Notes under the pieces: generated by a model
The model's database searches: none
The model's input: only the letters and a program-made list of their open reading frames with translations
What the model was told of the DNA's origin: nothing
Part shown: positions 44,439-52,405 of the stretch, piece after piece
Layout of the letters: every line of letters starts with the position of its first letter
Position numbering within the stretch: the stretch's first letter is position 1
Assembly: GCA_964557565.1 (NCBI GenBank)
Contig: CAZLAH010000001.1
Location: 12,871-76,870, forward strand
Direction: 5' to 3'
Source: UBA5232 sp964557565
Lineage (GTDB): Bacteria > Patescibacteriota > Dojkabacteria > SC72
DNA length: 64,000 nt
Program-made: the position numbers and the translations under genes

Positions 44439-45002
44439 TTAGAGATCTGTTTTCTCTATGATACTCATTGTGAAAGTTTCAGAGAATTGTACATTCCCAA
44501 AATTCTCTACAACCAAAAATACAACAGCTTCATCATTTGGAGCTAATTTAATTTCTTGATTGTATCCAAAACCTTTGTCGTCTTGTAATTTGTATGTATC
44601 ATTACCAATCTTTAAATATATGTTTGATCTTACATTCGACTCTGTTTGTCCATAGAAATACAAAGTTTTTGATTCTGAATTTTTATTTTCAACCTTTAAT
44701 ATTGGTTTTGAGTAGCTATCAGCTTCCCTTTTATTTATGTTTACAAAGTATTCATATCCTTTTTCTGATTTATTTAGTACTTCAGAAGTAAAGATATTAT
44801 GCTTACCCTCTACAAGTGATACTGAGATATTGTTCTCTGTAGTTACACCTAAGATGTTTAATTTTTCTAATTGTTTTGTAATTGGAGAAAGATTGAGAAC
44901 TGTAATGCTTGGAATTATGAAAAACAAAGCTAACAAACCTAAAGCAAAAGGTTCTAGAATCTGTAAAAACACTTTTTTTGCAACTTCTTTTCTATTATAC
45001 AT
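44439..45002 (-). CDS. Single-pass membrane protein, unknown
   Basis: A 187-residue protein with one N-terminal TM helix (about 15-35, ILEPFALGLLALFFIIPSITVL). A beta-rich extracytoplasmic part follows (YEYFVNINK, KTLYFYGQTESNVRSNIYLKIG, NDEAVVFLVVENFGNVQFSETFTMSI). No family recognised. It lies 5 bp downstream of another membrane gene and upstream of lepA in the rpsT unit. Confidence 0.55.
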   Translation of the reverse strand: MYNRKEVAKKVFLQILEPFALGLLALFFIIPSITVLNLSPITKQLEKLNILGVTTENNISVSLVEGKHNIFTSEVLNKSEKGYEYFVNINKREADSYSKPILKVENKNSESKTLYFYGQTESNVRSNIYLKIGNDTYKLQDDKGFGYNQEIKLAPNDEAVVFLVVENFGNVQFSETFTMSIIEKTDL

Positions 45003-45007
45003 ATCTC

Positions 45008-45556
45008 TTAGTAATATCTATTGTTTCTTGGATATATATTATCAGTTTCCAATTCGAATGTCTTCATAGTACCCCATATACTGAACAATGCTGTCACTCC
45101 TGCTACTATTCCTATCCATTGGTAGCAATTACCTTGTAATGTTTGTAGTATGACAATTATTGAAGCTAGTGTTAGGAAAGAAGACCAAAGGAATATTAAC
45201 AGGAAGGAGGTATCTTTCTTCGTTATCCAATTTAAGATGTTTAATCTTGTGATTTTGACAATGGTTTTTGGATTCTGTAGTGAAGATTGGTAAATGGAAG
45301 TCTTTATGATGAAGTAGAATGTTGGTATTGCTAAAAGGATTAGCATAGCGAGATTTGAATATGAATTAACAAAAAGAGTAGTGTTGAAATCTGTAAAATA
45401 TATCTGTACAGAGTAGATACCATTTACATTATTGTCTACGTAAAACTCAAGATCATATATGATGCCTACAATTACCATTCCCAAGAATTTAGCCAGAATC
45501 ATTAAAATAGCTGGCCAGAGAGAAATTTTAAGAGCCCTTCTTAGCAGTTTTGACAT
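45008..45556 (-). CDS. Multi-pass membrane protein, unknown
   Basis: A 182-residue protein with about four TM helices (near 12-33, 68-88, 116-136 and 144-164) and a basic N-terminus. No catalytic motif or family is recognised. The start lies 29 bp inside the end of rpsT, so it is translationally coupled to the ribosomal gene. Confidence 0.55.
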   Translation of the reverse strand: MSKLLRRALKISLWPAILMILAKFLGMVIVGIIYDLEFYVDNNVNGIYSVQIYFTDFNTTLFVNSYSNLAMLILLAIPTFYFIIKTSIYQSSLQNPKTIVKITRLNILNWITKKDTSFLLIFLWSSFLTLASIIVILQTLQGNCYQWIGIVAGVTALFSIWGTMKTFELETDNIYPRNNRYY

Positions 45557-45824
45557 TATCTTTTGGCAGTTTGTTTAAATTCTTGGTAAGACGAGATTTC
45601 ATTCTGTCAGCCTTACCTTTCTTTATTATATTCTTTTTTGCTGCTTTGTCTAAGACTTTGAAAACATTTTTCAAGTTCTTTTCACCCTCTGCAATAGCGT
45701 TAGCTTTCAAAAGAGAAGACTGTTTTTTAACTGCTTTTTTGATTCTATTTCGAATTCTGTCATTAACGATTTTTCGTCTCTCGTTCTGTCTTAAATCTTT
45801 AATAGATGTTTTTAAATTTGGCAT
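45528..45824 (-). CDS. rpsT: 30S ribosomal protein bS20
   Basis: Small, very basic protein that binds the 5' domain of 16S rRNA. It has MPNLKTSIKDLRQNERRKIVNDRIRNRIKKAVKK and the helical body with FKVLDKAAKKNIIKKGKADRMKSRLTKNLNKL, typical of S20. The length of 98 aa is slightly longer than usual (about 87). It is first in a minus-strand unit continuing to recF. Confidence 0.95.
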   Translation of the reverse strand: MPNLKTSIKDLRQNERRKIVNDRIRNRIKKAVKKQSSLLKANAIAEGEKNLKNVFKVLDKAAKKNIIKKGKADRMKSRLTKNLNKLPKDNVKTAKKGS

Positions 45825-45919
45825 TGTTGTATCTTAAAAATATAATGGGTTGTAAATCAGGCTATTATATATATTATACCCTTGTTTGTAAACATATTTA
45901 TTTATGTTAAACTTTTTCT

Positions 45920-46327
45920 ATGGTAAGAGGTAAGAAAACAAAGATAGTTTTAAGTGTTTTTTTAGTATGTTTAATATTTACAGTTGCTGTAGGATATTTT
46001 TTCTTAAAGAAGGAAGAGGAGAATACGGAATTGGAGAATGTAAAGGGTGTTACAAATGTGTCTGGTGTTCCATATATTGTTAATACTCCTCCTGTTTCTG
46101 CTATTATCGGAGAGGAGTATGTTTTTGTGATACAGGTAGTAGATTCAGATTCCAAGAAGAGTAAAATGTCATATGACTTAGTAGAAGGACCATCTTGGCT
46201 GTTTCTAGAGGGTAGTAGATTAAAAGGGACTCCTACAGTTGGCAGTGAAGGTACATATAGAATTGTCTTAAGGGTGTCTGATGGTAGCAATTCTTCTACA
46301 AAAGAGAGCTATATTTTAGTAGAATAG
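45920..46327 (+). CDS. Membrane-anchored Ig-like (He_PIG/cadherin-type) domain protein
   Basis: A 135-residue protein with a basic N-terminus and TM helix (about 8-28). One putative Ig fold follows, with the He_PIG pattern (PPVSAIIGEEYVFVIQVVDSDS, LVEGPSWLFLEGSRLKGTPTVGSEGTYRIVLRVSDG). Such domains mediate adhesion or act as spacers on cell-surface proteins. It lies 4 bp before a second small anchored protein. Confidence 0.65.
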   Translation: MVRGKKTKIVLSVFLVCLIFTVAVGYFFLKKEEENTELENVKGVTNVSGVPYIVNTPPVSAIIGEEYVFVIQVVDSDSKKSKMSYDLVEGPSWLFLEGSRLKGTPTVGSEGTYRIVLRVSDGSNSSTKESYILVE

Positions 46328-46331
46328 TTGA

Positions 46332-46739
46332 ATGAAAGTTAAACTGTTTGTTTTCTTAGGTGTGTTTTCTGTTCTGATAGTTTCGGTGTCAGCTATTTTA
46401 CTCGTTGCAAAGAATGTCTCTAGTTTTGATATGTTTGGATCTAATGATAATGAATGTGTACCTTACAATGTATTTGTAGAGAAAGGTAGCAAAGATTACT
46501 CTGTGAATATTTCTTGGTCAACAAAAAATAAGTGCTTTTCTTTTGTACAGTATGGTTTGGATGAAAAGAGTATTAATATGATTGGGGTAGATTCTTCTTC
46601 GAGTTCTAAATCAAAAGAGCATTTAGTAGTATTGGAGAAAGTCTCTCCAATAGATAGATATTTCTTCTTGATAAATTCTGATAATCAAACATATGGTAAT
46701 AATGGTATTCCTTTAGAGTTTTCTTTTAGTAATCTTTAG
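46332..46739 (+). CDS. Membrane-anchored beta-sandwich (FN3-like) protein
   Basis: A 135-residue protein with an N-terminal TM helix (about 4-26). An FN3-like/purple-acid-phosphatase-N-like beta domain follows, with two Cys that could pair (NECVPYN ... KNKCFSFVQYGLDEKS). The role is unknown, probably structural at the cell surface with its upstream partner. It ends in a 4-bp convergent overlap with the DUF11 protein gene. Confidence 0.55.
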   Translation: MKVKLFVFLGVFSVLIVSVSAILLVAKNVSSFDMFGSNDNECVPYNVFVEKGSKDYSVNISWSTKNKCFSFVQYGLDEKSINMIGVDSSSSSKSKEHLVVLEKVSPIDRYFFLINSDNQTYGNNGIPLEFSFSNL

Positions 46740-48502
46740 GATTTTCTTCTTAGTTTTCTGATTGTTTTCTCTTCGAAGTATCTCTTTGGGTTGAATAATT
46801 TCCATGATACTATTTCTGCAGACTTGAAAGCTTTTGATTCTACTAATTTACTTACCATTACTCTTCCAAAAGGTCTATTGTATATATACCAACCAATTGA
46901 GAGCATAATTATGCCAAGTAGTACTCTGCTAATGGTGCTATCAAATAGTCCTGTTTGAGGAGTAGATGGTGTTGTTGGAGTGGTAGGTGTAGTTGGTGTT
47001 GTTGGAGCTTCACAATCTTGTTGTACACTTATGACATATTCTGTTCTTAGAGATGATGGATCTGCAGGTATCTCAACAGGAGTTATTATTGCCTCATTTT
47101 GGTTCGATCCTGTAAGAGCACTTGCACCTACAGAGGCTTGAAAGAGTATGACCAATGATTTGCCACTATCCAAACTCCATCCATCTGTCTTACTCCATAC
47201 GATCTCCTTACTATCTCCAACATCAGTAACTTTTACATAGTCATTGTCATTTACCAAGACACCATTTATCTTTGTAGTACTTTGTACATACGCAAAACCA
47301 AGAGGTAATTTATCTTTTACAGAAGATATCACCTGAGCCTTAGAGCTATTGTTTGTTGTAGTTATTGTAAAGAGAACTGTATTGTTCGGAGAAACTCTCT
47401 CTACACACTCTAAATTGGCTGCTTTTGTAACTAAGAAATTAGATTCCTCCTTTGTTTCTCCTTCTTCTTCTTGTAGTGATTCTTTTGTTGGGAAAATCAC
47501 AGATGTTGTAGTAGAACCTATGGAATCATTACTGTCTTGGACGTCAACCGTTATTTTCATCTCTCCTTCATAGTCATTTAATTGTGAGAAACTAGTAGCT
47601 GTTGTAAAGTTGTCAGCGCTATACAAATCTTGTTCTAATATCGTTATCTCTCCTTTTGCTGTGTCCAATGTAAACCCATCCTTCATTGTTATATTTGGGT
47701 AATTTTTACTAAAGGAGAAGAGTAGTGTGATGTCTGAATCATCCTTTAGATTTCCTGCTTTAATTGTAATGTTAGAAAGCTTAAAGGTTTGATTATCAAT
47801 TCTTGTTTGTACCTGCATCTCATTTACATTCGAAGAACCTTCTTGATCAACCTCAATTAATCTCCTACAAAGAGGAGAGTTAATCTGCTCCAAATTACTA
47901 TCTTTTCCAGTAGCTACAATATTTAAAGAAGAAGAATCAAAAGAGCTTAATGTCTTTTTGATGGTTAATTTGTCAGGGGATATGATATCTGGTTCTACAG
48001 GTTCGTTATTGATTGTAAAAGAGTAGTCCGTATATTCTTTGTTAAACTTCGCCTCAATTGTAACTTCGTCATCTGTAGATATTTTCCCAGTTACAATTTT
48101 TCCATCTTTGTCTTTAACAATCATCTCTGAACATCTAGTATCTTGTATTGTTTGTAATTGACATATTTGGAAAAGGTCTTGTTGTGTACTACTTTTAAGA
48201 AGATTTGTAGAAAGCTTACTTGTAGAACATGCCGCTTTACATGTTTGGTCCTCAGGTACAGTAATAGTTTCAAACATGAAGCCTCTTCTAGGATCACTAC
48301 ATTCGGATATTACTGCAGGATCTATGTAGTAACAACCACAAGTTTTGGTCTTTGTGCCTTCACTATCAGTAGTATCTTTTATGGCGTAGAAATATATGGC
48401 TACACCAATTAATACTATCCCCAAAAAACCAACTATAGCAATGAGAATAGTGATTGTTTTCTTAGGTGCTCTTGTTGTGGTTACTCTTCGAACTTCATCC
48501 AT
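46736..48502 (-). CDS. DUF11-containing surface protein with TPQTG-like C-terminal signal
   Basis: From the ATG at 48502 (588 aa) the protein has a basic cytoplasmic N-terminus and a TM helix (about 15-38). Next come a Cys-rich region (CGCYYIDPAVISECSD) and beta domains, then a DUF11-type repeat (SPNNTVLFTITTTNNSSKAQVISSVKDKLPLGFAYVQST). A Thr-Pro repeat linker leads to STPQTG, a hydrophobic helix and a long basic tail. The PQTG-helix-basic order resembles a sortase sorting signal; a sortase is encoded at 57566-58363. The start was set at the ATG rather than an upstream TTG. Confidence 0.72.
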   Translation of the reverse strand: MDEVRRVTTTRAPKKTITILIAIVGFLGIVLIGVAIYFYAIKDTTDSEGTKTKTCGCYYIDPAVISECSDPRRGFMFETITVPEDQTCKAACSTSKLSTNLLKSSTQQDLFQICQLQTIQDTRCSEMIVKDKDGKIVTGKISTDDEVTIEAKFNKEYTDYSFTINNEPVEPDIISPDKLTIKKTLSSFDSSSLNIVATGKDSNLEQINSPLCRRLIEVDQEGSSNVNEMQVQTRIDNQTFKLSNITIKAGNLKDDSDITLLFSFSKNYPNITMKDGFTLDTAKGEITILEQDLYSADNFTTATSFSQLNDYEGEMKITVDVQDSNDSIGSTTTSVIFPTKESLQEEEGETKEESNFLVTKAANLECVERVSPNNTVLFTITTTNNSSKAQVISSVKDKLPLGFAYVQSTTKINGVLVNDNDYVKVTDVGDSKEIVWSKTDGWSLDSGKSLVILFQASVGASALTGSNQNEAIITPVEIPADPSSLRTEYVISVQQDCEAPTTPTTPTTPTTPSTPQTGLFDSTISRVLLGIIMLSIGWYIYNRPFGRVMVSKLVESKAFKSAEIVSWKLFNPKRYFEEKTIRKLRRKS

Positions 48503-48541
48503 TAACGGCAGTAACAATTTTAAGATAATTGCTCACACAAA

Positions 48542-48570
48542 GTTTAATTTAATACAGATACAGTGTCAAC
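48542..48570 (-). promoter_or_regulatory. Promoter of the DUF11 surface protein gene
   Basis: On the minus strand a consensus TTGACA (48565-48570), 17 bp, and TAAACT (48542-48547). The predicted start near 48535 gives a ~33-nt leader to the ATG at 48502. Confidence 0.7.
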
Positions 48571-48579
48571 ATATACTTT

Positions 48580-49515
48580 TTAAAGATATGGACATATTAG
48601 TGTTAGACCTAAATTCCCATTGATTTGACCTGTTTTAATTTGAAAATCTAAATTAGAAAGCTTTGTGTATATCATTTTTAATCTCTCTTCTTTGTATGTT
48701 TTAGATGTACCAATTAAACTTGGGACTAGAAATGGAGGGACCTTTAGTAAAGAAGCTATATCTTTTGATGTGTGATTGTTTTCAATCAAGAACTTTGTAA
48801 GCGTAACTAAACGTATATTTCTAGCTAACATGGAAATTGTATAGTTAGGATCAACTGTTTGTCTATTCAAGTTCTCAAGGATATCCATACTCTTTACCTT
48901 GTTACCTTGGTTAATTGCATCTATTAAGGCCCATATGTTCTCTTCCAAAGTATCTGTTATCAAGGCATTTACATCCTCTGTTTTTATGATCTTTTCTTTG
49001 TCATTTAAAAGGAATTTCTCTATCTCATTCAAACATCTTTCAGGATCATAGTTTGTTCTAGTAGCCATTATCTTCAATGCTTCTGGTTCAATTTTTAAAT
49101 CAGCCTCTTTTAATCTCTCTCTTAACCATGGTACAAATGATCGTTTGTTTAATTCTTGTATCTCTTCTAAGTTCTTTTTGAAAAGTTTGTAATATTTGGT
49201 ATTAGATTTTACTTTTTGATCCTCCCAGAAAATTGCAGTATCTGAAGAATTGGTATTATTTAATATTTCTGAAAGACTTTCGTATATGAGGTCTTTCTTT
49301 TTGTTTTTGTTTAATCTTTTAAATATGAATATTCTTTTGGGTGCAAAAAGATCTTGAGACGAGAGTAGGTCGATTATCTTACTTGGATCAATACTGTCTG
49401 CGTCATAGAAATTTACCTGAGTTGTTGACTCTTCATTCGCTACTTCTTTGATATGTGCATGAAGCCTTTCCAATGAAAGGTATGCAGAGTTACCATGATA
49501 TAGTTTGTATTCCAC
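48580..49515 (-). CDS. holA: DNA polymerase III delta subunit
   Basis: Clamp-loader wrench subunit. The start MEYKLYHGNSAYLSLERLHAHIKE is followed by the delta-type degenerate AAA+ core (SSQDLFAPKRIFIFKRL, TAIFWEDQKVKSNTKYYKLFKK). The middle VPWLRERLKEADLKIEPEALKIMATRTNYDPERCLNEIEKFLL and the C-terminal collar helices are typical. The length of 311 aa is normal. It is last of the alaS-ruvX-mltG-LCP-holA run. Confidence 0.88.
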   Translation of the reverse strand: MEYKLYHGNSAYLSLERLHAHIKEVANEESTTQVNFYDADSIDPSKIIDLLSSQDLFAPKRIFIFKRLNKNKKKDLIYESLSEILNNTNSSDTAIFWEDQKVKSNTKYYKLFKKNLEEIQELNKRSFVPWLRERLKEADLKIEPEALKIMATRTNYDPERCLNEIEKFLLNDKEKIIKTEDVNALITDTLEENIWALIDAINQGNKVKSMDILENLNRQTVDPNYTISMLARNIRLVTLTKFLIENNHTSKDIASLLKVPPFLVPSLIGTSKTYKEERLKMIYTKLSNLDFQIKTGQINGNLGLTLICPYL

Positions 49516-49517
49516 TT

Positions 49518-50939
49518 TTACTCTTCTTCTGTTTCTAATTGAATCTCTTTACCTAGTAATATTGTAACACCTCCATTGCCTACTTTTGAAGTAATATATT
49601 CTGGTTTTGTCTTGGATTCAGTTTTTAAGTAGCTTGCTACTGTATCAATACTGTTTGGGAAATCTTCAGTATTTGAATATACTACTATGCCTTCTTTGTC
49701 CTTAAAGAGTGTTCCGTTAAAAGTAATGCTAATGTATGGATATTCCAGTTTCATATCTTTAATTGTTTCTTGAACAGCCTTGTATCCAAGACCGGTATCG
49801 TATACATAGAGGTTTGGTTTTTCTGAGTAAAGAGCAGGTTCTGCAATAATATTTTCAATATATTCTTGTATTCTTGTATATACACCGTAACCATCCTTTG
49901 GTCCTATGGCATATGGTTCTGTAGATTTAACTTCTATGAGTGAGTAGCCTCCACTTGTCGGATCTAAGACAAATGAATATACTGTTCCATTTTCTTCATC
50001 AAACTTTTTTGCTAGGTTCAATCCAGCCTCAATATCATCTAATGTAAAATCTGAAACTTTAATATTCTTTGTTACAGAAGAAATGATATCCAATATTTTT
50101 CTTGGGTTTGTTAAAGTCTCGCTACTAAGGACCTTGTCTTTCAATGCAACAATTACTTTTTGTTGTCTTCTTGCTCTAGCATAGTCAGATCCTTCATTAT
50201 TCTGTTGTGAATGTCGTGATCGTGCATATTCCAAAGCTGTTGTGCCATCCATTGTTTGAGGACCAGCCTTGAAGCTAATTGTTTTGTAAGATTTTCCAAT
50301 GGGGTAGAGATAGTCAGTAAAACTATTCTCTACATTCACATCTATTCCTCCAACAGCATCAACTATCTTTGTAAAGCCTTTTAGATCTACCATTCCATAG
50401 TATTGAATCTCCAAATCTGTTACTTTTTCAACTGTCTTTTTAAGTGCTATTAAACCACTTCCTTCCTCTTTGTCCTCGGCATTAGCATATACAGCATTTA
50501 TTCTAGAAAACCATCCCGAGTCTTCTCCTATCTCAACATTGAAATCTCTAGGGATGGAAAGCATCAAGGCTTTGTTTGTTTCGTGATTGTAAGAGAGAAG
50601 GATAATTGTATCAGTGCTATGTTCTTCACCTGTCTCTCTAGTATCTATTCCAACGATTAGTGCATTCGTGAATTTACCAGAGGAGTCCTTTTTTAATTCA
50701 GGAGTTTCTTGGTTTAAAATGGAGTTAGAATCAAATTTAAATCCTATTCCTTTTGAAAGTACATATCCTTTGTAGGCAAGGAAACCAATCCCACATACAA
50801 CTAGAGCTATGGCACTGAAAAGAATGACCTTTTTAGTATTGATCTTCTTTTTAGGCTTCTCTACAGCAGGTGATTTAGCAGGAATAATTTTTTCCATCTT
50901 AGATAAATTTTTATCTTTCATTTCCATTTGTATAGTCAT
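49518..50939 (-). CDS. LytR-CpsA-Psr (LCP) family cell-wall ligase with LytR_C domain
   Basis: Attaches glycopolymers to peptidoglycan from lipid-linked precursors. It has a cytoplasmic N-terminus and one TM helix (about 37-58). The LCP core contains ALIVGIDTRETGEEHSTDTIILLSYN, MLSIPRDFNVEIGE, FTKIVDAVGGIDVNV and the Arg-rich LEYARSRHSQQNNEGSDYARARRQQ. A LytR_C domain ends the protein (NLYVYDTGLGYKAVQETIKDM). The length of 473 aa fits. It lies 17 bp after mltG, which supports a cell-wall role. Confidence 0.92.
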   Translation of the reverse strand: MTIQMEMKDKNLSKMEKIIPAKSPAVEKPKKKINTKKVILFSAIALVVCGIGFLAYKGYVLSKGIGFKFDSNSILNQETPELKKDSSGKFTNALIVGIDTRETGEEHSTDTIILLSYNHETNKALMLSIPRDFNVEIGEDSGWFSRINAVYANAEDKEEGSGLIALKKTVEKVTDLEIQYYGMVDLKGFTKIVDAVGGIDVNVENSFTDYLYPIGKSYKTISFKAGPQTMDGTTALEYARSRHSQQNNEGSDYARARRQQKVIVALKDKVLSSETLTNPRKILDIISSVTKNIKVSDFTLDDIEAGLNLAKKFDEENGTVYSFVLDPTSGGYSLIEVKSTEPYAIGPKDGYGVYTRIQEYIENIIAEPALYSEKPNLYVYDTGLGYKAVQETIKDMKLEYPYISITFNGTLFKDKEGIVVYSNTEDFPNSIDTVASYLKTESKTKPEYITSKVGNGGVTILLGKEIQLETEEE

Positions 50940-50956
50940 TGGGCAGTAGTAAAAAA

Positions 50957-51970
50957 TTATCTAAGATATTGTTGAACGTTACGATTATGTTCATCTAATG
51001 TTTTACCATAGTGAGGAGTACCATTATTGTCATGAATATAGTAGTAGTAATCAGTTGTGGTTGGATTTTTTACTGCAGTTATTGATTCTAATCCAGGATT
51101 GCATATTGGTGTAGGTGGTAGTCCAATTTTTTTGTATGTATTGTATGGATTGTCATCTTCTTTGTCTGTAATGGTTATTACATGTTTCCAATCTTTTACA
51201 GGGTAAAGTAGTGTAGCATCTGTTTGTAACAACCAGCCTTCGTTAAATCTCTTAATTATTATTCCTGCAATTATTGGCTTGTCAGAAGAGCTGTATCCCT
51301 CTCTTTCTACGATACTTGCAAAGACAATGTCTTGATATGTGTAATCATCACCGACTCTGCTTTTGAAATTGTTTACCATTTTTTCAATAACTGTTTCAGT
51401 TGTAGAATCTATTGGAAATGCATATTTATCGGGGAATAGAAATCCTTCTAAATCAGATATACCATCTATCAATCCAAGCCCTTTAATATATTCACTATTT
51501 GTTGTTAAGCTAAGGAATTCACTCTTGGAGAATTGAGTATTACTGTTTCGAGTAAGCTCTTCTTCAAGTGTCTCTGCTATTTCATCCTTTCTCAAACCTT
51601 CAGGAATAGTTACCCAAATATCTTGGTTCTTACCGTTTTGTAATGTCTGCATAAGTTCTATGATATTTAGATTCAAAGGTAATTCATATACTCCTGCTTG
51701 TAGCTTAGGTCCTAGATCATTAAGTTTTAAATATATCTTTGTGTAATATTTGTAATTCTCTTTTAAAACATCTTTCTCAATGAGATTGCTTAAGATACTA
51801 TCGACACTCTCTCCTGATTGAATCTCGAAAAGAACCTTCTCTGTACTCTCACTGTTTGCTTTTTTTAATGTAGAGTCATAGTTAAGTTTCAAAAACACAC
51901 AAGATACAATTACGAAGAGTAGTAGCAGTAGAAAAATTTTACTAAGGTTTTTGGGCTTTTTGCTATCCAC
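50957..51970 (-). CDS. mltG: Endolytic transglycosylase MltG (YceG-like)
   Basis: Cleaves nascent glycan strands. A single N-terminal TM helix (about 9-27) is followed by a LysM-like region and the YceG core. The catalytic Glu is in FASIVEREGYSSSDKPIIAGIIIKRF, and ADATLLYP-like TDATLLYPVKDW, NPYNTYKKIGLPPTPICNPGLESI and YYYIHDNNGTPHYGKTLDEHN are all present. The start is GTG at 51970, overlapping the ruvX stop by 8 bp. The length of 337 aa is normal. Confidence 0.93.
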   Translation of the reverse strand: MDSKKPKNLSKIFLLLLLFVIVSCVFLKLNYDSTLKKANSESTEKVLFEIQSGESVDSILSNLIEKDVLKENYKYYTKIYLKLNDLGPKLQAGVYELPLNLNIIELMQTLQNGKNQDIWVTIPEGLRKDEIAETLEEELTRNSNTQFSKSEFLSLTTNSEYIKGLGLIDGISDLEGFLFPDKYAFPIDSTTETVIEKMVNNFKSRVGDDYTYQDIVFASIVEREGYSSSDKPIIAGIIIKRFNEGWLLQTDATLLYPVKDWKHVITITDKEDDNPYNTYKKIGLPPTPICNPGLESITAVKNPTTTDYYYYIHDNNGTPHYGKTLDEHNRNVQQYLR

Positions 51971-52403
51971 TATTTTTTTGTTTTGAATTTAAGAATTCTT
52001 GTAGGAATACAGTAGCAGCTATGCTGTCTATCTTGCCTCTTGTTTTCTTAATAGACTGACCTGAAGATGTTAGCATATTCTGTGCTGAAATTGTAGAAAA
52101 GCTCTCATCGTGTGTAATGATGGGAATATCTGTTCTACCCTTTATTTGCTCTATGAATTTTTGTATTTTTTGTTCTGTTTTTGTGTGAGATTCCTTAAAC
52201 TTTTGTGGCATACCTATGAGTATTGTTTTTATTCTGTACTCTGTGCATATTTCCAGAATCTCCTCTATTACAGTATTGATATCTCTGTTTTTAGTTATGG
52301 ATATGACATCAAGAGGAGAAGCTATCTTTCCATTGAAATCACTGTATGCAATTCCAAAGTGTTTGTCTCCGTAATCTATTGCTAGTATTGGGTAGTTAGT
52401 CAT
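51963..52403 (-). CDS. ruvX: YqgF/RuvX-family RNase H-fold nuclease
   Basis: Putative Holliday-junction resolvase / pre-16S rRNA nuclease. It begins ILAIDYGDKHFGIAYSDFNG with the first acidic residue of an RNase H fold. ILIGMPQKFKESHTKTEQKIQKFIEQ and the THDESFSTISAQNML and DSIAATVFLQEFL motifs follow. The length of 146 aa is typical. It lies 2 bp after alaS and overlaps mltG. Confidence 0.93.
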   Translation of the reverse strand: MTNYPILAIDYGDKHFGIAYSDFNGKIASPLDVISITKNRDINTVIEEILEICTEYRIKTILIGMPQKFKESHTKTEQKIQKFIEQIKGRTDIPIITHDESFSTISAQNMLTSSGQSIKKTRGKIDSIAATVFLQEFLNSKQKNSG

Positions 52404-52405
52404 AG

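Noticed and set aside
46981..47010. Short tandem repeat within the DUF11 gene
   Set aside because: It encodes the Thr-Pro linker of the protein; a coding low-complexity repeat rather than a separate element.
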